DNA from: Xanthomonas campestris pv. phormiicola
GTDB lineage: Bacteria; Pseudomonadota; Gammaproteobacteria; Xanthomonadales; Xanthomonadaceae
Assembly: GCA_025666215.1 (NCBI GenBank)
Contig: CP102593.1
Location: forward strand, 4,663,001-4,727,000
Length of the DNA: 64,000 bases
Reading direction: 5' to 3'
The first letter of the stretch is position 1. Each line of letters begins with the position of its first letter. Shown here one piece after another: positions 8,363 to 21,004 of this stretch. The position numbers and the translations under genes were made by a program. The notes beneath the pieces are model-generated. The model saw nothing but the letters and a program-made list of their open reading frames with translations. It made no database searches and had not been told where the DNA came from.

Positions 8363-9063
8363 GCCCCAAACACCTCCGCCAGATCCGCCGCGTCCAGCGC
8401 GCGCCATTTCCCGGTGGGCAGCGCCTCCTCCAGCGCGAAGCCGCCGATGCGGCTGCGGTGCAGCGCGACCACGTGGTTGCCGACCGCGGCGAACATGCGC
8501 CGCGCCTGGTGGTAGCGGCCTTCGTACAGGGTGATGCGCGCCTGGCGCGGGCCCAGCACCTCCAGTTGCACCGGCAGCAGCGGCGTGGTCTCGCCGTCCA
8601 GCAGCAGCGTGCCGCTGGCGAACTGCGCCGCCTCGTCGCCACGCAGGTCCTCGGCCAGGGTCGCTTCGTAGACCTTGGCCAGCTGCGCTTTCGGCGAGAC
8701 GATGCGGTGCAGCAGCGCGCCGTCGTCGGTCATCAGCAGCAGGCCGCTGGTGTCGCGATCCAAGCGCCCGACCGTGGACAGCAACGGCGAGCGCAGGCGA
8801 AAGCGCGGCGGCAGCAGGTCGTAGACGATGCGGCCCGGGTCCTTGGTCGAACAGGTGTAGCCGACCGGCTTGTGCAGCGCCAGGATCAGCCCCGGCGGCG
8901 GATCCAGCGCCTCGCCATCGATCCGGATCGCGGCATGCGCGACCTTGTCGTCGGCATACAGCACTTCGCCGTCGGCATCAGTGATGCGGCCTTCGCGGAA
9001 CATCAGGGTGACCTGCTTGCGGCTGCCGTAGCCCAGGTTGGCCAGGTGCTTGACCAGCTTCAC
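8347..9063 (-). CDS. rsuA: 16S rRNA pseudouridine(516) synthase RsuA
   Basis: A 238-residue pseudouridine synthase modifying U516 of 16S rRNA. It has an N-terminal S4 RNA-binding domain (residues 1-55) and the catalytic motif GRLDRDTSGLLLMTDDG with Asp102, the same number as in E. coli RsuA. The EGRYHQARRMFAAVGNHVV block favours RsuA over RluB/E/F. The start is GTG at 9063, overlapping the rsmC stop as GTGA. Its last codons lie in a repeat. Confidence 0.9.
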   Translation of the reverse strand: MKLVKHLANLGYGSRKQVTLMFREGRITDADGEVLYADDKVAHAAIRIDGEALDPPPGLILALHKPVGYTCSTKDPGRIVYDLLPPRFRLRSPLLSTVGRLDRDTSGLLLMTDDGALLHRIVSPKAQLAKVYEATLAEDLRGDEAAQFASGTLLLDGETTPLLPVQLEVLGPRQARITLYEGRYHQARRMFAAVGNHVVALHRSRIGGFALEEALPTGKWRALDAADLAEVFGAGSGD

Positions 9064-10133
9064 CGGCGCACCGTGGCGCGGGCGCGCACCGCCAGGATCA
9101 GCTTGAAGCCGTCGCGGGTGGCGATCACGCTGGTGTCGCCGAAGCTGGCGTCGAGCACCGCCTCGTAGGGCAGGTGCCGGTTGGCGACCAGGTACAGCCG
9201 GCCGCCGGGCTTGAGCGCCTGCGCGGCCACGGCGATGAAGCGACGGCCGATGTCCGGGCGCTCCATCCGCCCGGGCGCGTGGAACGGCGGGTTGCTGACG
9301 ATGAAGTCGTACTGCGCCGGCAGCCCGGCGGTCACGTCGTGCCAGTGGTAGCCCATCTCCACCGCGGCCGGCGCCTGCGCCAGGTTCGATCGCGCCAGCG
9401 CCAGCGCGCGCGCATCGGCCTCGAACAGATCCAGCGCGGCGATCTTCGGGCAACGCGCGAGCAATTCCGCCGACAGATAGCCATAACCGGCGCCCAGGTC
9501 GGCACCGCGGCCGGCCAGGTCGGCCGGCAGGTGCTCGGCCAGCAGCGCCGAGGCCGGATCGATGCGGTCCCAGGCGAACACGCCGGGACGGCTGCGGAAA
9601 CGCCCGTCCAGGATCGGCCGCGCCGCGTCCAGCCTGGCCCAGCGCTGCCGCAGCGCGGCGTCGTGGCCGCCGTGCAGCGGCGCGGTCCAGTACACGCGGC
9701 AGTGGTGCTTGGTCAGCTTGCCGCCCAGGCCGGCCAGCTGCTGCAGGTCGTCCTCGCCGGAGCGGGCGCCTTCGTTGTTGGACTGGCAGGCCACCACCAC
9801 CCCGCCCGGGGCGGCCAGCGCCACCGCGCGCGCCAGCAGCGCCCGCGCCTCGTCGCGCTGGCGCGGCGGCAGCACCAGCACCAGCGCATAGCCACCGGCG
9901 TCGTCGTGGTCGTCGGCATCCTCGGCGCGGACCTGCCAGCCGCCCTGCTCCAGGGCGGTCGCGAACGGGCGGTAGCCCTGCTCGCAGACCAGCTGCGCCG
10001 GCTGCGCGTGCTGGCGCAGCGCCCAGCCATCGCGCGCGCGCAGGAACAGCACCTTGCCGGCCGGCCAGCGCAGCGCGCCTTGGGCGAAGGGCAGGAACAG
10101 GGTGTCGAGGGGAGCGTCTTGCAGAGCCGGCAT
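9060..10133 (-). CDS. rsmC: Class I rRNA guanine-N2 methyltransferase, RsmC-like
   Basis: A 357-residue SAM-dependent methyltransferase with the duplicated layout of RsmC/RlmG: a degenerate N-terminal half and a catalytic C-terminal half. It contains DLGAGYGYLSAELLA (SAM motif I) and the NPPFH catalytic motif. RsmC makes m2G1207 in 16S rRNA; RlmG, with the same motifs, acts on 23S rRNA, and the two cannot be separated with certainty here. The start was set at MPALQDAPLD; the open frame upstream looks non-coding. It is translationally coupled to rsuA, another 16S modifier. Confidence 0.8.
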   Translation of the reverse strand: MPALQDAPLDTLFLPFAQGALRWPAGKVLFLRARDGWALRQHAQPAQLVCEQGYRPFATALEQGGWQVRAEDADDHDDAGGYALVLVLPPRQRDEARALLARAVALAAPGGVVVACQSNNEGARSGEDDLQQLAGLGGKLTKHHCRVYWTAPLHGGHDAALRQRWARLDAARPILDGRFRSRPGVFAWDRIDPASALLAEHLPADLAGRGADLGAGYGYLSAELLARCPKIAALDLFEADARALALARSNLAQAPAAVEMGYHWHDVTAGLPAQYDFIVSNPPFHAPGRMERPDIGRRFIAVAAQALKPGGRLYLVANRHLPYEAVLDASFGDTSVIATRDGFKLILAVRARATVRR

Positions 10134-10275
10134 CGGGATCGGAATCGGTCGGGGAGCGCGCATTCTACCGGCAGCCCGGCGCCGGCCCGGTTTTGCGCTA
10201 AACGAACGCATCATTGATGCGACGGCAACATTGGCGCGCCTAGGCTGCAAGCAACCCCGACAGATGGAGAGGCAT

Positions 10276-10539
10276 ATGCGCGCAGTGTTCATCGGTGGCG
10301 TCGTCGACAACAGCGAAGTGGATCTGGAAGGCAGCCAACCGCCGCTGCACTATCCGGAAAACACCGGCACCGGACGCCCGCGCTACCGCCTGCACCAGCG
10401 CGGCGAGCGCGACGACGGCAGCGTGGTCTACGCGGTCTATGCCGCGCCCGAACTCGGCGATGCCGAAGTGGAACGCGTGGTCGGCGAGCGCGGCTATGCG
10501 CGTCGCTTCGGGGTGGAGCCGGCGCCGGTGGAGCATTAA
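10276..10539 (+). CDS. Small conserved hypothetical protein
   Basis: An 87-residue protein starting MRAVFIGGVVDN, with a GGAGAGG ribosome-binding site about 6 nt before the ATG and codon use like its neighbours. No signal peptide or membrane segment is seen. It is mostly polar, with many Arg and Glu residues. Its style is that of a family-restricted xanthomonad protein; I do not recognise a function. It is divergent from rsmC. Confidence 0.65.
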   Translation: MRAVFIGGVVDNSEVDLEGSQPPLHYPENTGTGRPRYRLHQRGERDDGSVVYAVYAAPELGDAEVERVVGERGYARRFGVEPAPVEH

Positions 10540-10916
10540 GCGAAGGCGGGGGCCTTCGGATCGGTTACCCCGGCTCTTCGCCTGAAGTGGCTCTTCGATC
10601 CAGAGGCTAACAACTGCAACTGTGGGAGCGACTGAAGTCGCTCCCACATGAATTTTTTCGATCTAGGGCGAATGCCCCATGCAAGGCGGTTGCGGCGGAT
10701 TGGCCTTCAAGGCTGCAGGCTCGCGAGACCACTTGCAGCTGCTTCCTACGAATGCAGCCCGTTTTTGCCGAGATGACTGCCAATGCACGCAACTCGGACA
10801 TCCCACCCAGCGCCTGAGTCGAGCATCAACGAAGACACCGGCGATCGGCGGCGCAGCGATGCGACCGCCTATCGCGCCGCCCGGCTCTGCGAAAGTCGGG
10901 CGGCGCGACCACGCAA
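10540..10916. other. Intergenic region with a palindromic repeat
   Basis: No credible gene. It contains the hairpin at 10621-10648 and, further right, ordinary-looking sequence leading to the end of the sugar dehydrogenase gene. The region separates the rightward gene ending at 10539 from the leftward gene ending at 10917, so it is a convergent terminator region. Confidence 0.6.
10621..10648. repeat. REP-like hairpin, GTGGGAGCGACT family
   Basis: TGTGGGAGCGACT and its exact reverse complement are separated by two bases, giving a stem of up to 13 bp. It is the cleanest copy of a palindromic family seen at five loci in this window, always between or at the edge of genes. It probably also ends transcripts of the two convergent neighbours. 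Confidence 0.85.
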
Positions 10917-12251
<1,335 letters not shown>

Positions 12252-12358
12252 CGCGGCTCAGCGCTCCATGGTGGCGACAGGACCACCGATGATGCACAGC
12301 ACGGGCTCGGCAAACGTGAAATAGATGTCAATTGCAGCGACGCGCGGGCACGCCGCGG

Positions 12359-12655
12359 TCACCCTGCCGGTACCAGCGGCTGCACTTCGCGGATCCGGTC
12401 CAGCCAGATGTAGTGCTGCTGCGCGGGATCCAGCAGATCGTCCAGCCGCAGCACGCCGTTGATGCCTTCGTGCTCCTGGTGGTCGCGAAAGGTCTGCAAG
12501 GTGGGCCGCACCGAGACCGTGCCGCTGACCCGACTGCCGTCGTCCAACCGCAACAGCACCTGCGCCTGTTCCGGCAAGTGCGGCAACCAGGCCTGCAGCG
12601 CGGCGATGGCGTCGGGATCGGCGTGCACCACATCGGCGTACTTGCTCATGCGCAT
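12359..12655 (-). CDS. DUF3247 family protein
   Basis: A 98-residue soluble protein that I recognise as the xanthomonad DUF3247 family from VLLRLDDGSRVSGTVSVRPTLQ and the EGINGVLRLDDL..QHYIWLDRIREV end. Function is unknown. The fold is likely a small beta barrel of Sm-like type (inference). A second in-frame ATG two codons downstream is an alternative start. Confidence 0.75.
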   Translation of the reverse strand: MRMSKYADVVHADPDAIAALQAWLPHLPEQAQVLLRLDDGSRVSGTVSVRPTLQTFRDHQEHEGINGVLRLDDLLDPAQQHYIWLDRIREVQPLVPAG

Positions 12656-12719
12656 CTCCAGCCAGGGAAACTGCGCACGCTAGCGGCCACGGCGTGAACG
12701 CGCGGGAAAAACGCGGTGG

Positions 12720-14723
<2,004 letters not shown>

Positions 14724-14914
14724 GACGGGGTTGCTCTGGAAACGGCCGGCGGCGGCGGAGGCGACGGCACGCTCCGCGCCCACGGCGTGATGACGGATGC
14801 TCAGGACCGGGACATGCTCAGACCGGAACAGCGCGACGGACCGCGCATCTTGTTAAGCCGCTCCGTTGCCGTCAAGCCGGACAGGCTGGCCGACGGGCAT
14901 GGCGGAGCGCCGGG

Positions 14915-15160
14915 TCACCAGAGAAAGGCGACGACCAGCACGATCCCCAGCAGCGACAGCGCGATCCCGGCGATGACGCCCCATTGGGTCAGCTGCGCGT
15001 TGCGCAGCGCCTGCTCTTCGAGCCAGCGTTCGGCCTCCTGCCGCCACGGCAGCGGCGACTGCTCCAGCATCTGCTGCACCCGCACCACGCCCAGTTCGCG
15101 GCATTGCTGCCGGCACTGGTCGGGCGCGGGGACTTCCTCGGGCGCCATTGCGCAGGACAT
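14915..15160 (-). CDS. Small single-pass membrane protein, unknown
   Basis: An 81-residue protein. It has an N-terminal soluble part with a C-x3-C pair (DQCRQQCREL), a charged amphipathic middle, and one C-terminal transmembrane helix (about residues 60-80). It starts 17 nt after the stop of the gene at 15178 on the same strand, so the two are probably co-transcribed. No family is recognised. Confidence 0.6.
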   Translation of the reverse strand: MSCAMAPEEVPAPDQCRQQCRELGVVRVQQMLEQSPLPWRQEAERWLEEQALRNAQLTQWGVIAGIALSLLGIVLVVAFLW

Positions 15161-15177
15161 GCGCGATCTCCGTCTTC

Positions 15178-15648
15178 CTAGCCCAGCTTGAAACGCGGGC
15201 TGTCGCTGGCCAGTTCGTGCTCCACCGCCATCCGCGCCAGGCGCGTGTAGTTGGCGCGCGCGCCGGCGCCGCGGCCGACGATCAGGCCCAGGTACTCCAG
15301 GCCGGTCCAGACCCGCGCCTTCCACTCGACCCCGCTCTCGGCCAGGACCAGGGTCAGCGAATAACGGAAGGCCTGCCCCTGCGGACTGCGGTAGGCATGG
15401 ATCGGCGGGAACTGCACCGCCACGTCCTGTTGCTCGCCCAGCGCGGCCAGGTAGCGGCGCAGTTCCCGGCGCACGTCCTCGCCCGGGGTCAGGCGCAGGT
15501 GGCGCGCGGCCGCATCCAGGTCCGCCTGCTGATCGACGAAACTGGCCGCGCCGCTCGCCGGGCTATGCCCGTGCCGCTTGGCCCAATCGATGAACTGCAG
15601 GCGGACGTCGGACGCTGCGTGGGCCTGGTGGAACAGCGGCATCTTCAT
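15178..15648 (-). CDS. Hypothetical protein
   Basis: A 156-residue soluble protein beginning MKMPLFHQAHAASDVRLQF. There is no signal peptide or membrane segment; it shows mixed alpha/beta composition and normal codon use for the region. It is upstream of, and likely co-transcribed with, the small membrane protein at 14915. I do not recognise the family. Confidence 0.6.
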   Translation of the reverse strand: MKMPLFHQAHAASDVRLQFIDWAKRHGHSPASGAASFVDQQADLDAAARHLRLTPGEDVRRELRRYLAALGEQQDVAVQFPPIHAYRSPQGQAFRYSLTLVLAESGVEWKARVWTGLEYLGLIVGRGAGARANYTRLARMAVEHELASDSPRFKLG

Positions 15649-15856
15649 GCGATCGACCCCCGAATCACGTGTTCATGTGCAAGTGTGGCCATGGTCGCGC
15701 GGGCAGCGTGAAGCACGCGGCGACGCGGCGTGAACCGCGTGTCACATGGCGGCCCATGAACCGGTCGCGAACGCTTGCCGCAGGCGGCCGGCGGCGCGAT
15801 TGCGGCGGCGCCCGCGCAGGCACACACTGGCGGCGCCGTTTCCGTGGAGATCCGCG

Positions 15857-16426
15857 ATGAAGATCCGATATGCCTGGACGGCGCTGGCCCTGGCCTGCCT
15901 GGTGGCGGGCGGCGCCTCCGCCGCGACCCGCAACGTCACCGATCCGCAGGCCGCGCGCAGCACCGAGGGCGACAGCCCGGTGCAGGTCCGCTGGACCGAC
16001 CCCGCCGCCTTCAGCGAACTGCGCTACAGCCGCAACCGTTGGGAGGCGCAGCGCGGCGACTGGGTGCGCGACCTGGCCGACTACGTGCAGCAGCGCGGCA
16101 GCAAGCAGCTGGCGCCCGGCCAGCGGTTGCAGGTCGAGCTGACCGACATCAAGCGCGCCGGCGAGTACGAGCCCTGGCACGGCCCGCAATGGAACGACGT
16201 GCGGGTGATGCGCGACATCTACCCGCCGCGGATCAGCTTGAACTTCACCCTGTACGCTGCCGACGGACAGGTGCTGGAGCAGGGCGAGCGCAAGCTGCTC
16301 GACAGCAGCTACCTGATGAACAGTTCGATCGGCCTGAACACCGACCCGCTGCGCTACGAGAAGCGGATGCTCGACGACTGGCTGCGTCGCCAGTTCCGCG
16401 ACAAGGCGGCGGTGGCCGAGCGCTGA
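15857..16426 (+). CDS. DUF3016 family exported protein
   Basis: A 189-residue protein with a signal peptide (MKIRYAWTALALACLVAGGASA, cleavage near residue 22). The mature part shows the DUF3016 pattern VQVRWTDPAAFSELRYS and a GPQWNDVRVMRDIYPPRI segment. Function is unknown; it is probably periplasmic. The ATG at 15857 has a GTGGAGA ribosome-binding site, and the signal peptide begins exactly here. Confidence 0.8.
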   Translation: MKIRYAWTALALACLVAGGASAATRNVTDPQAARSTEGDSPVQVRWTDPAAFSELRYSRNRWEAQRGDWVRDLADYVQQRGSKQLAPGQRLQVELTDIKRAGEYEPWHGPQWNDVRVMRDIYPPRISLNFTLYAADGQVLEQGERKLLDSSYLMNSSIGLNTDPLRYEKRMLDDWLRRQFRDKAAVAER

Positions 16427-16743
16427 GCGGGTGGCGCGCCTTCGGGCAACTGTTTGTCGCGGCTGAAGCCTGCTCGAAGAGCATGAGCACACTATGCCGC
16501 GATGCGCGTTCCTGTGGGAGGGACGTCAGTCCCGACGCTGTCCGGTCGCGGCGCATCCCCCGCTCCGCTGGTCGCGACTGAAGTCGCTCCCACAGTCGCT
16601 TGCGGCCGGCATGCCGGAGCACTGCAGGCGGGCTTCAGCCCCACGGTATGCGCAGCCGGAGATCTATCGCTGCGTTTGTGGCGGCCGAAGCCGTTCCTGC
16701 AAAAACACTACGCGACGACGATCAGCCGCGGGCCAGCCGCCGC
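16427..16743. other. Intergenic region with REP-like repeats
   Basis: No gene is supported. The stretch separates convergent genes and is largely palindromic-repeat sequence (main pair at 16513-16595, with degenerate copies at about 16625-16645 and 16675-16700). Confidence 0.65.
16513..16595. repeat. Paired inverted REP-like elements
   Basis: A direct copy TGTGGGAGGGACGTCAGTCC is followed 50 nt later by an inverted copy ending GAAGTCGCTCCCACA. Each copy is itself palindromic around the CAGTC or CTGAAG core. The head-to-head pair resembles a BIME-like unit. Same family as 10621-10648. Confidence 0.8.
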
Positions 16744-17817
16744 TCAGCCGTCCAGGTACTGCCGCGGCGCGCGCTTGAGTCCGCACAGCAGGCGGTAGGC
16801 GCTGGAGCCGCAGCGCGCCGCCAGGGTGTCGATGCGCGGCCGCGCGCCCCACAGCTGCACCTCGCTGCCGAGCCCGGCCTGCGGGTGCTCGGTGAGGTCC
16901 ACGGTCAGCATGTCCATCGACACCCGCCCGATCAGCGCGCCGGGCGCGCCGTCGATCAGCACCGGGGTACCGTTCGGCGCGAATTGCGGATAGCCGTCGG
17001 CATAGCCGATCGCCACCACGCCGACCCGGGTCGGGCGCGGCGCGACGAAACGCGCGCCGTAGCCGACCGGCTCGCCGGCGGCCAGCTCGCGTACCGCGAT
17101 CACCTTGGACTGCAGCGTCATCACCGGGCGCAGCTCGCCCGGCAGCTCGGCGCCGGCGGCGAACGGGTCGGCCCCGTACAGCATCAGCCCGGGACGGCCC
17201 CAGTCGCTGTGCAGCTGCGGCCAGCCCAGCAGGCCCGGCGAATTGCACAGGCTGGTCTCCCCGGCCAGGCCGGCGGTGGCCTGGCGGAACACCTCGGCCT
17301 GCTCCAGGGTGCGCGCGCTGTCCAGTTCGTCGGCGCGCGCGAAATGGCTCATCAGCACCAGCCGCTCGACCTGCGGCAACGCGCTCAGCCGCGCGTGCGC
17401 GGCGCGGAATTCGGCCGGCGCCAGGCCCAGCCGGTGCATGCCGCTGTCCAGTTTCAGCCACAGGCACAGCGGCTGCGGCGCGGCATAGGCGGCGATCGCC
17501 TGCACCTGCCACGGCGAGGCCACCGCGCACCACAGCCGGTGCTCGGCGATCAGCGGCAGTTCGTCGGCATCGAAGAAGCCTTCCAGCAGCAGGATCGGCG
17601 CGGCGATGCCGGCCTGGCGCAGCTCCAGCGCCTCCTCGATGCAGGCCACCGCGAAGCCGTCGGCCTCCGCTTCCAGCGCGCGCGCGCAGGCCACCGCGCC
17701 GTGCCCGTAGGCATCGGCCTTGACCACCGCCAGCGCCTTGCCGCCGCCCAGGTGCCGGGCCAGGCGGTAGTTGTGGCGCAGCGCCTGCAGATCGATCAAC
17801 GCACGGGCTGGGCGCAC
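16744..17817 (-). CDS. dadX: Alanine racemase (catabolic, DadX-type)
   Basis: A 357-residue PLP enzyme interconverting L- and D-alanine. PLP lysine Lys33 sits in [11 protein letters not shown], and the catalytic tyrosine lies in VGYGARF. The start is GTG at 17817, matching the conserved [17 protein letters not shown]-terminus, and it lies inside the last 22 nt of dadA in another frame. That coupling points to the catabolic racemase feeding D-alanine to DadA. If there is no other racemase in the genome it would also supply D-alanine for peptidoglycan. Confidence 0.93.
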   Translation of the reverse strand: MRPARALIDLQALRHNYRLARHLGGGKALAVVKADAYGHGAVACARALEAEADGFAVACIEEALELRQAGIAAPILLLEGFFDADELPLIAEHRLWCAVASPWQVQAIAAYAAPQPLCLWLKLDSGMHRLGLAPAEFRAAHARLSALPQVERLVLMSHFARADELDSARTLEQAEVFRQATAGLAGETSLCNSPGLLGWPQLHSDWGRPGLMLYGADPFAAGAELPGELRPVMTLQSKVIAVRELAAGEPVGYGARFVAPRPTRVGVVAIGYADGYPQFAPNGTPVLIDGAPGALIGRVSMDMLTVDLTEHPQAGLGSEVQLWGARPRIDTLAARCGSSAYRLLCGLKRAPRQYLDG

Positions 17818-19103
17818 GAACTTGCCTCTGCGACGGGCGCCGGGGCGCGGCGCGAATAACGGAAGATGTCCAGGCCCTCGCCGCTGATCTGCGGCTGGCG
17901 CCGGGCGATCAGGTCGGCCAGATAGCGACCGGAGCCGCAGGCCATGGTCCAGCCCAGGGTGCCGTGGCCGGTGTTGAGGAACAGGTTGCGGTAGCCGGTG
18001 GCGCCGACCACCGGGGTGCCGTCGGGGGTGGCCGGACGCAGCCCGGTCCAGAATTCGGCGCGGGCCAGATCGCCGCCGCGCGGGTACAGGTCGTTCACTA
18101 CGTTTTCCAGGGTGGTGCGGCGCCGCGCCGGCAGCGACAGGTCGAAACCGGCCAGTTCGGCCATGCCGCCGACGCGGATGCGCTGGTCGAAGCGGGTGAT
18201 CGCCACTTTGTAGGTTTCGTCGAGGATCGTGGACATCGGGGCCAGCGCCGCGTCGCGGATCGGCAACGTCAGCGAATAGCCCTTCAACGGATACACCGGC
18301 AGGCGGATGCCCAGCGGCGCGAGCAGCTGCGGAGAATAACTGCCCAGGGCGACCACGTAGCGGTCGGCGCGCTCCAGGCGGCCGCCGATGCGCACCCCGT
18401 CGAGGCGGTCGCCGTCGGCGTGCAGGCCGTCGATCGTCTCGCCGTAGCGGAACTGCACGCCGGCCGCGGCGGCCAGCGCGGCCAGGCGCTGGGTGAACAG
18501 GCGGCAATCGCCGGTCTGGTCGTTGGGCAGGCGCAGCGCGCCGACCAGGGTGGCCGGGGCGCTGGCCAGCGCCGGCTCGATGCGGGCGATGCCGGCGCGG
18601 TCGAGCAGTTCGTAGGGCACGCCGTACTCGCGCAGCACCTCGATGTCCTTGGCCGCGCCGTCCAGTTGCGCCTGGGTGCGGAACAGCTGGGTGGTGCCGA
18701 GTTGGCGCCCTTCGTATTCGATGCCGGTGTCGGCGCGCAGCTGGTCCAGGCAGTCGCGGCTGTATTCGGACAGCCGCACCATGCGCGCCTTGTTGATCGC
18801 ATAGCGCTCGGCGGTGCAGTTGCGCAGCATCTGCGCCAGCCACAGGTACTGGCGGATGTCGCCGGTGGGGGTGATGGCCAGCGGCGCGTGGCGCTGGAAC
18901 AGCCATTTCAGCGCCTTCAGCGGCACCCCGGGCGCGGCCCAGGGCGAGGCATAGCCGGGCGACACCTGGCCGGCGTTGGCATAGCTGGTCTCCAGCGCGG
19001 CCGCGGGCTGGCGGTCGATCACCGTCACCTCGCAGCCGCTGCGTGCCAGATACCACGCCGTGGCCGTACCGATCACACCGCTGCCCAGAACCAGAACCCG
19101 CAT
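17796..19103 (-). CDS. dadA: D-amino acid dehydrogenase DadA
   Basis: A 435-residue membrane-associated flavoprotein that oxidises D-alanine to pyruvate and ammonia and passes electrons to the respiratory chain. The N-terminal FAD motif [16 protein letters not shown] is intact, and the [14 protein letters not shown] segment near residue 395 is typical of DadA. It is divergent from lrp and overlaps dadX, the standard dad arrangement in which Lrp-type proteins respond to alanine. Confidence 0.95.
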   Translation of the reverse strand: MRVLVLGSGVIGTATAWYLARSGCEVTVIDRQPAAALETSYANAGQVSPGYASPWAAPGVPLKALKWLFQRHAPLAITPTGDIRQYLWLAQMLRNCTAERYAINKARMVRLSEYSRDCLDQLRADTGIEYEGRQLGTTQLFRTQAQLDGAAKDIEVLREYGVPYELLDRAGIARIEPALASAPATLVGALRLPNDQTGDCRLFTQRLAALAAAAGVQFRYGETIDGLHADGDRLDGVRIGGRLERADRYVVALGSYSPQLLAPLGIRLPVYPLKGYSLTLPIRDAALAPMSTILDETYKVAITRFDQRIRVGGMAELAGFDLSLPARRRTTLENVVNDLYPRGGDLARAEFWTGLRPATPDGTPVVGATGYRNLFLNTGHGTLGWTMACGSGRYLADLIARRQPQISGEGLDIFRYSRRAPAPVAEASSCAQPVR

Positions 19104-19251
19104 GCGCTTACCTCTGTCAGATCAAATCCCTGGCTGGATGGCGCCACGGATGGGTTTAGGCGCAGTATATGAAGCACAACCCAGGATTTTGCCCTGATTT
19201 TCGCACACCGTGCAGGTCAATCTCCTGCCCCAGCCCACCGAGACCCGCGCC

Positions 19252-19731
19252 ATGGCCGCACGCGCCCGCGAACTGGACAAGATCGACCGCAAGATCCTGC
19301 GCATTCTGCAGCAGGAAGGGCGCATCTCCTTCACCGAACTGGGCGAGCGGGTCGGCCTGTCGACCACGCCGTGCACCGAGCGGGTACGCCGGCTGGAACG
19401 CGACGGCGCCATCACCGGCTACTACGCGCGGCTGGACCCGCACTTCCTCAAGGCCAGCCTGCTGGTGTTCGTGGAGATCAGCCTGGCCTACAAGTCCGGC
19501 GACATCTTCGAGGAATTCCGCCGCGCCGCACTGAAGCTGCCCAACGTGCTGGAGTGCCACCTTGTCTCCGGCGACTTCGACTACCTGCTCAAGGCGCGGA
19601 TCAGCGAGATGGCCTCGTACCGCAAGCTGCTCGGCAGCACCCTGCTGACCCTGCCGCACGTGCGCGAGTCCAAGAGCTACATCGTGATGGAAGAGGTGAA
19701 GGAGACGCTGAGCCTGCCGATCGCCGACTGA
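19252..19731 (+). CDS. lrp: Lrp/AsnC-family regulator (Lrp)
   Basis: A 159-residue leucine-responsive regulator: winged helix-turn-helix at residues 8-60 (RISFTELGERVGLSTTPCTERVRRLE) and an effector RAM domain after residue 70 (ASLLVFVEISL, HLVSGDFDYLL). Similarity to E. coli Lrp is strong along its length. A GTG start 14 codons upstream at 19210 is possible, but family length favours 19252. It is divergent from dadA, which it probably controls through the 148-bp gap. Confidence 0.92.
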   Translation: MAARARELDKIDRKILRILQQEGRISFTELGERVGLSTTPCTERVRRLERDGAITGYYARLDPHFLKASLLVFVEISLAYKSGDIFEEFRRAALKLPNVLECHLVSGDFDYLLKARISEMASYRKLLGSTLLTLPHVRESKSYIVMEEVKETLSLPIAD

Positions 19732-19738
19732 GCGCAAG

Positions 19739-19890
19739 CCCCTCTCCCGCCGGCGACCGAAGCAAGTCCCGTGGGAGAGAGGGGTTGGGGTGAGGGTGCG
19801 GCGCGAAGCGTCTCGCGGAGTTTGGATGCACGAGGCTGCGCCCGTCCCCTCATCCGCCCCTTCGGGGCACCTTCTCCCGATGGGAGAAGG
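19739..19890. terminator. Hairpin cluster between convergent lrp and host-attachment gene
   Basis: Three stems are visible: an imperfect CCCCTCTCCC/GGGAGAGAGGGG pair (19739-19784), GCCCC-TTC-GGGGC (19856-19868) and a perfect 9-bp CCTTCTCCC-GAT-GGGAGAAGG (19870-19890). Sequences like this recur between genes in xanthomonads and pseudomonads. The position after two convergent genes suggests two-way termination. Confidence 0.6.
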
Positions 19891-19952
19891 ACAAGCCTGT
19901 CGAGGGGAGACGGAGTGGGCGCAATGCGCAGCGGCCTGCGCGACGGACACGC

Positions 19953-20330
19953 TTACGCCAGCAGCTTTTCCAGCTCGTCGCGCGGCGTGTGCGCGTGGTT
20001 CTTGGCCAGTTCCGACACCACCCGCTTCTGGACTTCCTTGTGCAGCAGCGGCCGCAACTGGCCCAGGGTCTGCGGATCGGCGACCAGCACCAGGTGCTCG
20101 AAGTCGCTGCGCAGCGCGCTCTGGTACAGGCGCTCGGCCAGCTGGCGGACGAAGCCGGCCTCGTCCATGGTCATCGGCCGGTCGCCGTCCTCGACGCCTT
20201 CGATCGGCGTGGGGGTCAGCACTTCGGTCTGCTCCAGCAGCGAGGTCTGGCCGGCCAGCGTGGTGCGGAACAGGCGTGCGCTGACGCGATCGGCGACGAC
20301 CACCAGGGTGTTGTCGGGAAGCTTGCTCAT
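19953..20330 (-). CDS. Host attachment-family protein
   Basis: A 125-residue soluble protein starting MSKLPDNTLVVVADRVSARLF, the pattern of the host-attachment family, which is distantly related to archaeal release factor 1 domains. HLVLVADPQTLGQLRPLL and the C-terminal KNHAHTPRDELEKLL fit. The biochemical role is unknown; the family name comes from early plant-association work. The start follows an AGGAGAACC ribosome-binding site. Confidence 0.72.
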   Translation of the reverse strand: MSKLPDNTLVVVADRVSARLFRTTLAGQTSLLEQTEVLTPTPIEGVEDGDRPMTMDEAGFVRQLAERLYQSALRSDFEHLVLVADPQTLGQLRPLLHKEVQKRVVSELAKNHAHTPRDELEKLLA

Positions 20331-20468
20331 CGGTTCTCCTAGCGAAGGTACGGCGCAGGCACCGGGGGCGCCTGCGTCGGGCCAGTCTAGGAAGCGGTTC
20401 GTGAGGATCGCGACCACGGACCGTTGCCGCGCTTTCACGCCGCGGCCACGCACAGCGCCGGTCGGCGC

Positions 20469-20867
20469 CTACTCGTTGATGCGCTGGCCGTCGCCGCTGG
20501 GCACGGTGCTGTAGTAGCGGCCGCTGCGCGTGTCCAGCACGCGGTTGGGGCCGACCTGCACCGCGCCGGGAATGAGGCGGCCGCCGCGGTCGTACAGCTT
20601 GACCGGGCGGCGGTCGGCGGCGGCAGCGGCGCCGTTGCCGGGTGCCGGCCTGGCCTTGGCCGGCTTGTGCGCGGGCGACTGCGAGGACGCCGGGCGATCG
20701 TCCAGGCTGGACCGCACCGGCGCGGCCTTGGGCACCGGCGCCGATTCCAGCGTGGTCGATTGGCGGGTGGCGGTCGCCGACGACGGGGCCGGATTCAGGC
20801 TCTGCGCCGTCGCCAGCGCCGGTGCCAGCAGCGCGATGGCGGCCATGCGAATGAGGGAAGGATGCAC
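20469..20867 (-). CDS. Small exported low-complexity protein
   Basis: A 132-residue protein with a signal peptide (first 21 residues, ending ALATA). A Ser/Ala/Pro/Thr-rich linker is followed by a C-terminal KLYDRGGRLIPGAVQVGPNRVLDTRSGRYYSTVP segment (written here in brief), which may be a small folded domain. It is probably periplasmic. No family is recognised. Confidence 0.55.
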   Translation of the reverse strand: MHPSLIRMAAIALLAPALATAQSLNPAPSSATATRQSTTLESAPVPKAAPVRSSLDDRPASSQSPAHKPAKARPAPGNGAAAAADRRPVKLYDRGGRLIPGAVQVGPNRVLDTRSGRYYSTVPSGDGQRINE

Positions 20868-21004
20868 AACCGCTCCATAGCACCGTGATCGGAACGCCGA
20901 CGCTAGCGCAACCGGAGCGCCACGTCGATGCCGCCTGCCTGCGGCTTGATCGCCGCGGCGGCGCCCTCATCTTGTGCGCATCCTTCCGCGCTACGGGCCC
21001 CGCC

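Noticed and set aside
19210..19251. GTG at 19210 as the start of lrp
   Set aside because: It would add 14 residues not found in the family and has no ribosome-binding site; the ATG at 19252 gives the expected length.
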